Notes under the pieces: generated by a model
The model's database searches: none
What the model was told of the DNA's origin: nothing
What the model saw: the letters and a program-made list of their open reading frames with translations, nothing else
In this document: piece by piece, positions 12,913 through 24,023 of the stretch
Layout of the letters: every line of letters begins with the position of its first letter
Position numbering within the stretch: the stretch's first letter is position 1
Program-made: the position numbers and the translations under genes
Source: Symsagittifera roscoffensis
Lineage: Eukaryota; Xenacoelomorpha; Acoela; Convolutidae
NCBI RefSeq assembly: GCF_963678635.1
Contig: NC_087063.1
Coordinates: 53,771,074 to 53,835,073, forward strand
Direction of reading: 5' to 3'
Length of the DNA: 64,000 nt

Positions 12913-15882
12913 AAGCCCTTAAACATAAAATTTGTGATATGTACTGGAATCGAAACTCCAACATGATCGTTTCAAAGTTTCTTAACACTAGCCACCAATA
13001 AAGCAGCTACAATTGATATCAAATTGCCAATACTTTGCAGCAAATTTGCCAGCAAATAAACATAGCCAATCGTAGATCGGAAAAGAATGATGAACGCATT
13101 AAACATTTAAGAAAAACTGACTTTTTTTGAAAAAAATCTCAAGTTTCGAATTCCAGAGAAAAAAACAGATGCCCTCCAAGCTCCTTGAATTTCGAAAACA
13201 ATTTTTGATTGGCCCATTTTTGATAACATTAACCCAACTTGAGAAAACTGGATCAACAGGTAAACTTTTTATATTACGCTGGAAATCTGAAAAATAAATT
13301 CCACTTACGAAACCACGAATCGTCCACATTTTTTCGCGCCATTTCCTCATTCGTATTTGGATATAGCTATTTACATCACTTTCAGCAGATGAATTTCAAT
13401 TGAACTCAAAAGTTCATATATTACTAAGTGCATTCATAAATGCATCAATATGTATGAATGCACATCTGTAGTTATTAGAGCTTTTTAAGACTTAATTCTG
13501 AAAAAATAATCACCAAGACCGACATAAGAGTATTCACTACGTTCATTACTAAAAAAAAAAAATTTCAAGGCTCCGGATTTGAATCCCCGATTGGTAGATT
13601 AGGAGCCTCACGTCTTCGCATCTGCGCCACGGGTCACTTGCAAATAAACGAAGCCACCAAAAACGCAGGTACATATGCTAGTAAAATACCTAAGCTTTGA
13701 AATATACCAGAAGTACCCCACCAAATGATCATTTCATTTGAAACTTTGGTTGCAAAAACATTTGTTTCGTTGGATTACACTATGCTCCTCTTGTACGAAG
13801 AAAAGTTTGCAATTAAAACCTATAGAAAAAAATTACTCAGCTCCGAGATCGAGAGTCTAATTAACCTTGTTCATGTTATTATAAGATAATTTGCAAAAAA
13901 TTCACAGCTTCGGAGGCGAGTATTTTTACTTTTGTTAGTTTTTGAGCAAAAACCGGTTAATGCATTAAAATTCAAAAAAAAATCCGATTTCGCTGACGTG
14001 TTCTACATATGAGTTCACGTAACTTACGAATAAATCCGAATTGAAATCAAAACACCGCATATTTTTGTTACGACCATTGAAAATGGGGAGGAACTTTGCA
14101 TTCGGGCGCGTTTTAGTTTTTTTTCCACGCAAAATCGGGTACCACAAATAATCATTGGACTGAGTTGAGGGATATATCATATTAAAGCCCTTTCAATCGT
14201 GATTCGAACTACAGAAAAAATTCCTAAAACTTTTAGTCAGTGTCGAGAAAAATCGGTCTGAAATTTTTGATTTTTCGTCTTAATTTGAGCAAATGAAGCA
14301 AGCGAGCAGGCTTAAAACATGAGTAGGCTTACAACAAGAGTTATCCTAAATATTTTTTAAAAATTGCCTATATTACTATGACTGTCTAATGTAACTAAAT
14401 TATAATTTTACGTCAGATCCTTCTATCACACCAGGCAGAAAAACTACACTAATTTGGAAACTTTTTCCAAACTGTTATTTTCTGAAGACTATGGTCGGAA
14501 CATTCTGTGTTACTTGCACAGTAAACGGTTATCCTTGTTCAAATTTGTTTATACTACAAAAATATGCCAAAAAATTAATACGCAAACTTGGCTCCACACC
14601 ACCCAATTAACAAAAAAGGCAGTTGCAGTTTTGGAGCTCAAATTTAGTGGTACAAACTCTTCGCTATATGATTGAACAGTGCAACAATGTCTGAACTGCA
14701 CAACATTTACGGAATTCAACTAGTAGGCTGAGTTAACTTACGGTTCTTGACTAATTAGACTATTGTGTAACAAAATTGGCCCATGTGAACTGTTAAACCA
14801 TTGATCGTGTCAAGTACTGTGTTTGTAATTAGTCTCTATTCCAGGTGGGTTATGAATTTACGTTGGTATTTTACCTATTTTTACATCGTAGCAGGAGATC
14901 ACGATCATGGCCTCTACAAACTGCAAATCCCCACCTATTTGGACGGAAGAAAAATCTTACGACATCTGGAAGAGCGAGATTGATCTTTGGTTGGTCGTTA
15001 CAGACTTACAGAAACCAAAAAGAGCTCCAGCCATAGTGTTATCACTTCAAGGTCGAAAGAGAGATGTTGCGCGAGAAATACCACTTGCTGAGTTGAATCA
15101 CGAAAATGGTGTTGCAACTTTGTTAGCGAAGCTGAAAGATTATTTTGCTAAAAACTGCGTGGATAGTGAATTCGAAGCCTACGACAAGTTCCATGAGTTG
15201 ACGAGAGGGGCTGACCAGAAAATGCTAGACTATCTTTTGGCAATCGAAACCGCTTATCAGAGAATTGAGAGGCTCGAAATCTCTCTCCCCGAAGCTGTAC
15301 AGGCTTGTAAGCTTCTACACGGTGCCAATTTACAAGTTAATGAAAGGCAAATGGTTCTAGCTGCTACGAGTACTCTCAGCACGACGGCTATGAAAAGCAC
15401 GCTGAAACGAGTTTTTTTTTTGTGACACTCTCTCAGACCGCTAAAACCGAGGTTAAAGATGTCAAGCATGAACCTATTCTCAAAACAGTTGAGATCAATT
15501 CCCAAGACGACGAGCATGAAAGTAGTGAACAGACTGCTTTTTATGGCAACAAGGCTAAGAAGTTCAAAAGAGCGTTCCACAGAGGGCGGGGTTCCAATAG
15601 TCGTGGGAAATATCAGAGGAGCAAGTTCAGGCCGAAATCATCGTGATAGTCAAGGAAATAATACAACTTGCCGGAGTTGTGGATCAAGAAACCACTGGGC
15701 AAAAGATTGCCCGGACAAAGGGCGGAACGAACGGGAAACTGATGAGGTTATGCTGACTTTTGCTAGTTTATCGCCATTTAGGGTCTGCCATTGTCGACAC
15801 AGCCTGTACAACTACTGTAAGCGGAAGCCATTGGATGAATGATTTTGTTACTTCCTCAACAGCTGAACAACGAAAACTAGTT
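12913..15882 (+). mobile_element. Copia-like gag repeat unit U4
   Basis: A complete 2970-bp unit directly following U3 and directly followed by U5. The first ~150 bases of its leader (AATCGTAGATCGG, AAGAATGATGAACGCATT) agree with U5 and not with U1-U3. The rest agrees with U1-U3. That mosaic is what unequal crossing-over or gene conversion inside an array would leave. Confidence 0.8.
14907..15646 (+). pseudogene. Copia-type gag, unit U4 (T10 frameshift)
   Basis: Same gag as at 3471. The T run is ten long (15412-15421), so the first frame stops at 15425. The downstream half restarts in another frame, and the CCHC knuckle is again displaced by the shared AG deletion. Confidence 0.8.
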
Positions 15883-17957
15883 AAGCCCTTAAACATAAAA
15901 TTTGTGATATGTACTGGAATCGAAACTCCAACATGATCGTTTCAATTTCTTAACACTAGCCACCAATAAAGCAGCTACAATTGATATCAAATTGCCAATA
16001 CTTTGCAGCAAAATTGCCAGCAAATAAACATAGCCAATCGTAGATCGGAAAAGAATGATGAACGCATTAAACATTTAAGAAAAACTGACTTTTTTTGAAA
16101 AAAATCTCAAGTTTCGAATTCCAGAGAAAAAAAACAGATGCCCTCCAAGCTCCTTGAATTTCGAAAACAATTTTGGATTGGCCCATTTTTGATAACATTA
16201 AGCCAACTTGAGAAAACTGGATCAACAGGTAAAGTTTTTATATTACGCTGGAAATCTGAAAAATAAATTCCACTTACGAAACTACGAATCGTCCACATTT
16301 TTTCGCGTCATTTCCTCATTCGTATTTGGGGATAGCTATTTACATCACTTTCAGCAGATGAATTTCAATTGAACTCAAAAGTTCATATATAACTAAGTGC
16401 ATTCATCAATGCATCAATATGCATGAATGCACATCTGTACTTATTAGAGCTTTTTAAGACTTAATTCTGAAAAAATAATCACCAAGACCTACATAAGAGT
16501 ATTCACTACGTTCATTACTAAAAAAAAACATTTCAAGGTTCCGGATTTGAATCTCCGACTGGTAGATTACGAGCCTCATGTCCTCGCATCTGTGCCACGG
16601 GTCACTTGCAAATAAACGAAGCCACCAAAAACGCAGGTACATATGCTAGTAAAATACCTAAGCTTTGAAATATACCAGAGGTCCCCCACCAAATGATCAT
16701 TTCATTTGAAACTTTGGTTGCAAAAACATTTGTTTCGTTGTATTACACTATGCTCCTCTTGTGCAAAGAAAATTTTGCAATTGAAATCTACAGAAAAAAA
16801 TTACTCAGCTCCGAGATCGAGAGTCTAATTAACCTTGTTCATGTTATTATAAGATAATTTGCAAAAAGCTCACAGCTTCGGAGGCGAGTATTTTTACTTT
16901 TGTTAGTTTTTGAGCAAAAACCGGTTAATGCATTAAAATTCAAAAAAATTCCGATTTCGCTGACGTGTTCTACATATGAGTTCACGTAACTTACGAATAA
17001 ATCCGAATTGAAATCAAAACACCGCATATTTTTGTTACGACCATTGAAAATGGGGAGGAACTTTGCATTCGGGCGCGCTTTAGTTTTTTTCCACGCAAAA
17101 TCGGGTACCACAAATAATCACTGGACTGAGTTGAGAGATATATCATATTAAAGCCCTTTCAATCGTGATTCGGACTACAGAAAAAATTCCTAAAACTTTT
17201 AGTCAGTGTCGAGAAAAATCGGTCTGAAATTTTTGATTTTTCGTCTTAATTTGAGCAAATGAAGCAAGCGAGCAGGCGAGCAGGCTTAAAACATGAGCAG
17301 GCTTACAACAAGAGTTATCCTAAATATTTTTAAAAATTTGCCTATATTACTATGACTGTCTAATATAACTAAATTATAATTTTACGCCAGATCCTTCTAT
17401 CACACCAGGCAGAAAAAACTAGACTAATTTGGAATTTTTTTTCCAAACCGTTGTTTACTGAAGACTATGGTCGGAACATTCTGTGTTATTTGCACAGTAA
17501 ACGGTTATCCTTGTTCAAATTTGTATATACTACAAAAATATGCCAAAAAATTAATACGCAAACTTGGCTCCACACCACCCAATTAACAATAAATGCAGTT
17601 GCAGTTTTGGAGCTCAAATTTAGTGGTACAAACTCTTCGCTATATGATTGAACTGTGCAACAATGTCTGGCCTGCACAACATTTACATGAGTTTTCGGTT
17701 TCTGTCAAGTAAGAGGCATCAATTTTAAGCCAACTACCCGCTGTAAAACAGAAAAACAGTCGGAATTCAACGAGTAGGCTAAGTTAACTTACGATTATTG
17801 ACTAATTAGACTATTGTGTAACAAAATTGGCCCATGTGAACTGGTAAACCATTGATTGTGTCAAGTACTGTGTTTGTAATAAGTCTCTATTCCTGGTGGG
17901 TTATGAATTTACGTTGATATTTTACCTATTTTTACATGGTAGGAGGAGATCACGATC
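15883..17957 (+). mobile_element. Leader of copia-like element (unit U5)
   Basis: The most diverged leader of the array. It keeps about 85 bases (about 17680-17762) that all other units lack, so it may represent the parent form. It has the tRNA-like module (16537-16606) and the GGTGGGTTATGAATTT stretch near 17895, which resembles the internal initiator-tRNA primer sites used by copia elements. The LTR boundary could not be fixed: no matching 3' LTR was found downstream of the pol remnant. Confidence 0.55.
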
Positions 17958-18893
17958 ATGGCCTCTACAAACTGCAAATCCCCACCTATTTGGACGCAAG
18001 AAAAATCTTGCGACATCTGGAAGAGCGAGATTGATCTTTGGGTGGTCGTTACAGACTTACAGAAACCAAAAAGAGCTCCAGCCATAGTATTATCACTTCA
18101 AGGTCGAAAGAGAGATGTTGCGCGAGAAATACCACTTGCTGAGTTGAATCACGAAAATGGTGTTGCAACTTTGTTAGCGAAGCTGAAAGATTATTTTGCT
18201 AAAAACTGCGTGGATAGTGAATTCGAAGCCTACGACAAGTTCCATGAGTTGACGAGAGGGGCTGACCAGAAAATGCTAGACTATCTTTTGGCAATCGAAA
18301 CCGCTTATCAGAGAATTGAGAGGCTCGAAATCTCTCTCCCCGAAGCTGTACAGGCTTGTAAGCTTCTACACGGTGCCAATTTACAAGTTAATGAAAGGCA
18401 AATGGTTCTAGCTGCTACGAGTACTCTCAGCACGACGGCTATGAAAAGCACGCTGAAACGAGTTTTTTTTGTGACACTCTCTCAGACCGCTAAAACCGAG
18501 GTTAAAGATGTCAAGCATGAACCTATTTTCAAAACAGTTGAGATCAATTTCCAAGACGACGAGCATGAAAGTAGTGAACAGACTGCTTTTTATGGCAACA
18601 AAGCTAAGAAGTTCAAAAGTGCGTTCCACAGAGGGCGAGGTTCCAATAGTCGTGGGAAATATCAGAGAGGAGCAAGTTCAGGCCGAAATCCTCGTGATAG
18701 TCAAGGAAATAATACAACTTGCCGGAGTTGTGGATCAAGAAACCACTGGGCAAAAGATTGCCCGGACAAATGGCGGAACGAACGGGAAACTGATGAGGTT
18801 ATGCTGACTTTTGCTAGTTTATCGCCATTCAGGGTGGGCCATTGTCGACACAGCCTGTACAACTACTGTGTGCGGAAACCATTGGATGAATGA
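17958..18893 (+). pseudogene. Copia-type gag with CCHC knuckle (U5)
   Basis: Best-preserved gag of the five, 311 codons. The capsid region (about residues 1-170) is followed by an acidic linker, a basic Arg/Gly stretch and a CCHC zinc knuckle, CRSCGSRNHWAKDC (about residues 265-278). The T run is eight (18463-18470) and the AG missing from other units is present, so capsid and knuckle are in one frame. It shifts out of frame against the protease at about 18811-18835. In copia elements gag and pol are normally one polyprotein, so this shift is probably a lesion. Confidence 0.8.
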
Positions 18894-19167
18894 TTTGGTT
18901 ACTTCCTTAACAGCTGAACAACGAAAGTTAGTTGAAAAAAAGTTATCGAAGACGAAAATTATGTTTGGCGGTGGGACAGTCATAAAATCGCTATTAAGGT
19001 ATTGTGTACCTGTACGAACGGGTGATATTTCGTGTATGCTGTGGGTGAAAGTTATCCCTGGTAATCTCCCTTTGTTACTCAGTCTGAAGTCGCTCAGACG
19101 TGCTAAAGCTAATATAAATTTGGCTAAAAGTGACTTGGCCATGTGGCGTTTCCCAAGTCACTTTTAG
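18811..19167 (+). pseudogene. Copia-like aspartic protease remnant
   Basis: In the frame next to gag the translation reads HSGWAIVDTACTTTVCG, then KIMFGGGTVIKSL and LPLLLSLKSLRRAKANI. This is the active-site and flap layout of copia retropepsins, with DTA at the catalytic position. The domain ends in a rearranged stretch with interleaved inverted repeats (19127-19182). Confidence 0.75.
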
Positions 19168-19182
19168 GGAAACGCCACATGG
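19127..19182. repeat. Interleaved inverted repeats (X-Y-X'-Y')
   Basis: X, AAAAGTGACTTGG (19127-19139), pairs with CCAAGTCACTTTT (19153-19165). Y, CCATGTGGCGTTTCCC (19139-19154), pairs perfectly over 16 bp with 19167-19182. The arms alternate. Three copies of CACTATTCGTC follow at about 19183-19220. None of this fits the protease it sits in. Confidence 0.9.
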
Positions 19183-19282
19183 CACTATTCGTCACTATTC
19201 GTCCAAGTCACTATTCGTCCGAAGTCGCAAGAGTTCGACTCGTCCGTTTTCCTGGCGGGAAATTTAGCTTCCGGTCGTAGAT

Positions 19283-19967
19283 GTGCTTAAGTTGCATAAA
19301 CAGTTCGGTCATTGCTCAGCGCGACGACTACTTGACCTGCTGAAGAAATCCGGTGAAAACTCCAAAGATGTGATCGATCTTGTGAACGAAGTTACCAAAA
19401 ACTGTGACGTTTGTGCATCGTTTGACAAGCCTTCTCCGAGACCGATTGTCACAATGCCCTTATCAGAAACTTTCAATGATACAATAGCTATTGATCTCCA
19501 TGCGCTGTCAAGCCAGCCATACAAATGGTATGTGCACATCATTGATCTTCACACGCGTTTTTCGGAGGCCGCTCTTGTTTCGTTCAAAAGCTCCAATACT
19601 ATGGTTTATGTGCTATAAAGTGTGGATTTTGAAGTATGGAGCACCGAAACGCATCCTAACGTACAACGGAGGCGAGTTTGACAATCATAGTTTCCATAAA
19701 AACGCAGAATTTTACAGCATCCAAGTCCTGGTACAGCTGCCAACAGTCCTTTTTCCAAAGCTTGCTGTGAACGACACAATGCGATATTGACAGAAACTTT
19801 TCTTAAAGTAAAGAATGATTTGGGGGAAGAAGACGAAAATCTGTGCTTACAGACTGCGGTTTTTGCAAAAAAAATTGTCTCTCTTCACATTTGGGTTACT
19901 CACCGTATCAGCTTGTCTTTGGCAAGTTGCCTCGGTTACCTACGGTTCTTCAAGACGAATTATCACC
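19283..19967 (+). pseudogene. Copia-like integrase remnant
   Basis: The first part has the GAG-pre-integrase/zinc-binding layout (LHKQFGHCSARRLLDLLKKS, then CDVCASF). The integrase core follows (TIAIDLHALSSQPYKWYVHI). A frameshift near 19600 separates it from KYGAPKRILTYNGGEFDNH, where the usual catalytic Asp before NGGEF is replaced by Tyr. Further shifts follow, through a C-terminal PYQLVFGKLPRLP. The frame is broken at 19967 by the inserted gypsy element and resumes at 30800. Confidence 0.75.
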
Positions 19968-20276
19968 TGTCATGAGGTGATCTTCGGTACCTCGCTTACT
20001 CATTGCCTTTTTGCAGCTATGCTGCTGATTTCACTACCAGTTGTGTTCAAGGCCACCGGCTTGGCCTGTATTGAGTGTCACGCTGTGCGTGGTCACTCTG
20101 TTGTTTTGATACATCGCTTGCTAGATGTAAATTTATTCTGAATCTTATTCTATGGTTCCTCTTAGCCAGAGCTTGACTAATAAATAATAATTTGAAACCA
20201 AGAATCTAAACAACTAATTTATCAAGTCATTATTACGAACAACCAAGTTTTGTCCTTTAAATCTCGGGAAATGTCA
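19968..20276 (+). repeat. 5' LTR of gypsy-like element
   Basis: Starts TGTCATGAGGTGA and ends AAATGTCA, matching 30491-30799. It contains TAATAAATAATAA, a possible polyadenylation region. TGGCGCAGCCAGCAG follows at once and is a plausible primer-binding site. Confidence 0.9.
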
Positions 20277-21097
20277 TGGCGCAGCCAGCAGTTCCTGTGA
20301 ATGAAGACAGGACTGACCTGTTAGGTATTCCTCCTTTTTGGGCGAAACCTTCGATCAACCCGCCGTTCCTTTGGGAATCTTGGATTGGGCAATTCTTCCT
20401 GACAGTGGGGCTGAAGGATAATATAAATCCTCAGGACCTTTTAGTGGAACCCGCGGAGGTCATCGACAAACCCCCTCCGAGAGCAGAGGCCGTAGGTCCC
20501 ACGGAAGACGCTGGGGAGGCGAATGTCCGAATCCTCCGAGATCAAGCGGCGGTTCGTAGAATCAATGAATTGAATATCGAGCGCAGAAGAAAAGGCCCTC
20601 GAATTGGTCAGAACTGGTTTTATCACGAAGCTGAAGCCCGTCTGAAGTCACGATTGTTTTTCGCTTTGGGAAATGAAGGCAAGAGACGTTTCGCAGATTC
20701 TTACCCGCACACGGACATTAGCGCTACTCCTATTCGTGAATTTCACAATGTTTGTGAGACGTTGTTCAAGATAGAACGTGATTATACTGTTGAACGTATC
20801 AAACTGTATAACACTATATTCATGTTGGAAAACGATACCTTCTCTTCATTTTACGCTTGTCTCAGTGCTCAGATTGCTTTGTGTAATGGGCCCAATACTC
20901 AAGAGAGGGATACTTTGAAGGACCTCTTCATCGGACGAATCCGTGATGTGGATGTTCAGCAACAACTAATTAAGGCCAAAGTAGACTTGGATGACACTTT
21001 TAAACTGGCTCTGGAATGCGAAAAAAGGGACCAGTACGTCGGCTCAGTTCCAAAAACTACTCCCGCAATATCAGTTCTCCAGCACCATAAAGGTTAA
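20276..21097 (+). pseudogene. Gypsy-like gag, capsid part
   Basis: 273 codons starting MAQPAVPVNEDRTD at the last base of the LTR, so the start codon overlaps the LTR end and primer-binding site. The body (PPFLWESWIGQFFL, FHNVCETLFKIERDYTVERI, FSSFYACLSAQIALC, DLFIGRIRDVDVQQQLIKAK) follows the layout of Ty3/gypsy capsid proteins. It ends at HHKG, and the nucleocapsid continues in another frame from about 21060, indicating a frameshift near 21025-21070. Confidence 0.8.
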
Positions 21098-21845
21098 ACA
21101 AGAGCCTACTTTCTCAATCCAGTCGTCTCGAGGAAAACGTAATTCTCCTCAGAACCAATTCAATCGACAAAACGCGCAAATTAACAAAGGCAACAAAGCA
21201 TGCTATTTCTGTGGCAATCCTTTTAGCCCGGAACATAGAAGGTCGTGTCCAGCTCGAGAGGTTACATGTAACCTTTGTAAGAAACGAGGTCACTTTGCCA
21301 AATGTTGTAACTCATCAAAACGGCGTGTAAATTTGGTTGACGATAATGAGGAAGTGACAGACCCCCTCATCGATTGTAATTTTATAGACGCTGATTACGA
21401 TAGTGAACCGGAGTACGGTGTGTTCCAACTAGAAAGTGCTGTCAGGATTGATAGCATCGAGCTCCTAAAGTCAAACGAAGGGAAACCAAGAAGCCTTAGT
21501 ATCCAATTGCATACTGGGCAGAGTTTCTTTTACTCAACTATAGACACAGGAAATCCGGTTTCGTTCCTCAACAAAAGAACCTGTGACTTAATACTTCAGC
21601 GTAACCCGTCCATCCAATTTCGAGATATCACACGATACCCTATTGATACTCTGTATGTTGATTATAATAATAAACCGATTCGTCTTCTTGGCTCAGTTAG
21701 TCTTCCGATCTCTTCTAGTGGTTGGAAAGTAGAGGAGGCTTGTTTCCTTGTCTCCGAGAATAGAACCCGAAATCTGTTGGACTTAGATTTCCAAGATCAA
21801 TTAGGTGTGGTGACTACTCAACAGAGAGCAGAACCCGCAGCTTGA
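20991..21845 (+). pseudogene. Gypsy-like nucleocapsid and protease
   Basis: The credible part starts about 21060. Two cysteine-rich knuckles follow: an irregular CYFCGNPFSPEHRRSC and a canonical CNLCKKRGHFAKCC (C-x2-C-x4-H-x4-C). Further on, FYSTIDTGNPVSFLN gives the retropepsin active-site triad DTG at about 21539-21547. The frame ends at 21845, and the RT continues in a different frame. Confidence 0.8.
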
Positions 21846-23184
21846 AGTTAAGGACCAAGACCCGATTTCCGATTATTGGAGTTCTTTCTTTACCAAGAAA
21901 GATGCTCATGTGTTTAGTCGATTAGGAAGATCCAAGAACCACAAAGTATTCACAAATTTTAAGTACCCTCTGGTACCGCGTCAAGTTAAAGGACCTAAAG
22001 TCCCGATTCATATCCAGGACAGAGTTGCTAATGAGATCAAACAGTTGGTGAAGCAGGGTCACATTGAGAAGCTGGATAAATGTACGACCGATTATTTCAT
22101 AGCGCCCATTGTATTGACAGCCAAGAAGGATGGTTCGATCAAAGTTGCCTTAAATGCTTAGCCAATGAATGTGCAAATCTGGAAGAACAAATACCAGATG
22201 CCCAACATTCATGAGCTTATTGATTCGGCAGCTCAGATAATCACCAAGGATGTATCTGGAAAGGTTTGGTTTACCTCATTAGAGTTGAAGTATGCTTTCA
22301 GTCGACTGCCCCTAGCGTCAGTTACCAGTAGTCACTGTAATTTCAATACCTTGTGTGGGGATGCTACGGGGACCTATAGGTTCAAGACTGGGTTCTATGG
22401 TTTGACAGATATGCCGACCGAGTTCCAGAAGGCGATGGACTGTACCTTACAAGGTTTGGAGGGTGTAATTTGTTACTTGGACGATATCTTAAGGGTCACG
22501 AATGAAGACGTTCAATAACATAACAACATGGCCGAGAAAGTGAGTCTGAGGCTCGATGCAGAAGGCTGGGCACTGAAGCTTAGTAAGTGTAACTTTTCGG
22601 TAAACCAGTTAACTTGGTTAGGTTACGTTATAAATGAGGACGGTTATTCTCCAAAACTTTCGAAGATTGACGCGATCCAATCACTTAAACCCCCAAGAAC
22701 TTTGAAACAACGTCGTTCATTTATGGGAACGCTAAATCATTCACAACGATTTATACCTGACTTACATACTTATACAGTTCATTTTCGGCAATACTTAAAG
22801 GCATGCAACAAACAGTCTTTTCGGTGGGGTGAGGAGCAAGATAATGCCTTCAAGAGTATAATCAACCTGGTGGCTAAAACCCCCAGTTTGTTCCATGATG
22901 ATTCATCGAAAAAGTCTCGAGTTAAATGTGAAGCTAGTCATAACGGACTAGGAGCTTGTCTTGTGCAGGAGATTGAACCGGGAGTTTGGGCTCCAACTGC
23001 GTTTGCTTCGCGTTTTCTCAATAATGCAGAAACGAAGTATAGTACAAATGAATTAGAGTGGTTGGCAATCGTTTGGGCGTGTGAACACTTTCGTACGTAT
23101 TTGTTGGGTAATCGTTTTCAAGCGTTGACAGACCATAAAGCCATTATTTCGGCATTGAGTGAAAATTATAATAACAAGTCTTAA
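21846..23184 (+). pseudogene. Gypsy-like RT and RNase H, first copy
   Basis: RT fingers and palm are recognisable: VANEIKQLVKQGHIEKL, then SLELKYAFSRLPL (motif A with Glu where the catalytic Asp is expected), FKTGFYGLTDMPTEFQKAMD (motif B) and CYLDDILRV (motif C, YLDD intact). RNase H follows as CEASHNGLGACL, with Glu in place of the first catalytic Asp, and ALTDHKA. In-frame stops lie at 22159-22161 (after VALNA) and 22516-22518 (after EDVQ). Non-functional. Confidence 0.85.
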
Positions 23185-24023
23185 CAGTCGCGTCTTTCGC
23201 GTTAGGCGGATCGGTTGCTACCTTTTGATTTTGAAGTTATTCATGTCCCTGGGGTTACATTGGGCATTGTAGACTATTTCTCCCGCTATCCTCTTTTTCA
23301 GCTCCAGCACCTTCGATTTACGATAAACTTGTTGTTGTTAAGTCCATTGAGGCTTTTTTTCAGCCTTGACTTTTATTAATTCATTTAACGTGATTCATTC
23401 AGGAGACGGTTTGAGTCCTTCGTCGCAAGAGGGCGTTGCTCCTCATACTCGGAATTTTTCCTTGTCTTCGTCAAAATTTTCACCGGTAAGGGGTGTCTTA
23501 AAACCATCTCGTCCTGTCAACCAATCAGATCACGTTTTGCAAAAACGCGCTTCAAATTTCTCACCCAGAGAGGGCGTTGGGTTATGCTGTTCAAGTGTCG
23601 ACCAATCAGAAACGGGTATGCAAATTAATAATCGTAGACCGGTATCGCTCGCTCTAAATCATTATCTCCGACCTGAATTGCTAAAAAACAGTCAAAACTC
23701 TCTCCTCATCTTTTTCTTATACAACAACTCATAGTCACATCATGAACTCTTCGAATCCTATTCTACCACCAGATACTTTCCCCCAACCTACTGCCGACGA
23801 CTTACATTCTACACTTGTTCATCCCCCTGACTCACAACCACTACTCAACTCGACGGCGGAACAGACTGACCTCCTCTCATTTGTGGAAAACTTTCCTTTG
23901 AGTTCCCCGAACTTCAGACGACCAAGCCCGCGTCCCACAACGAGATCTCGTCAGGTAGGACGAATCTCTCGCCTGGATCAGGTGTGACAGCATAATCGGA
24001 CCCGGGAGCGTGCAGCAAAAAAT
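22363..24023 (+). repeat. Tandem RT/RNase H/spacer unit T1
   Basis: First of three full direct repeats (1661, 1663 and 1650 bp) plus one deleted copy. Each unit runs from GCTACGGGGACCTATAGG inside the RT, through RNase H and a long spacer, to GAGCGTGCAGC(A/G)AAA, then joins the next RT start. T1 keeps YLDD but has the EDVQ-stop. Confidence 0.9.
23185..23990 (+). other. Spacer after RNase H, promoter-like
   Basis: After the RNase H tail (FDFEVIHVPGVTLGIVDYF) comes about 600 bp that does not look like pol. It has two CCAATCAG boxes (23521 and 23602), an octamer ATGCAAAT (23618-23625), two GAGGGCGTTG words and a pyrimidine-rich run before ATG at 23742. That ATG opens an 81-codon Ser/Pro-rich frame (MNSSNPILPPDTFPQP to RISRLDQV) of unknown function. 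In T2 the upstream frame and this one are continuous over 207 codons (25027-25650). It could be a Ty3 pol spacer, or captured promoter DNA. Confidence 0.5.
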
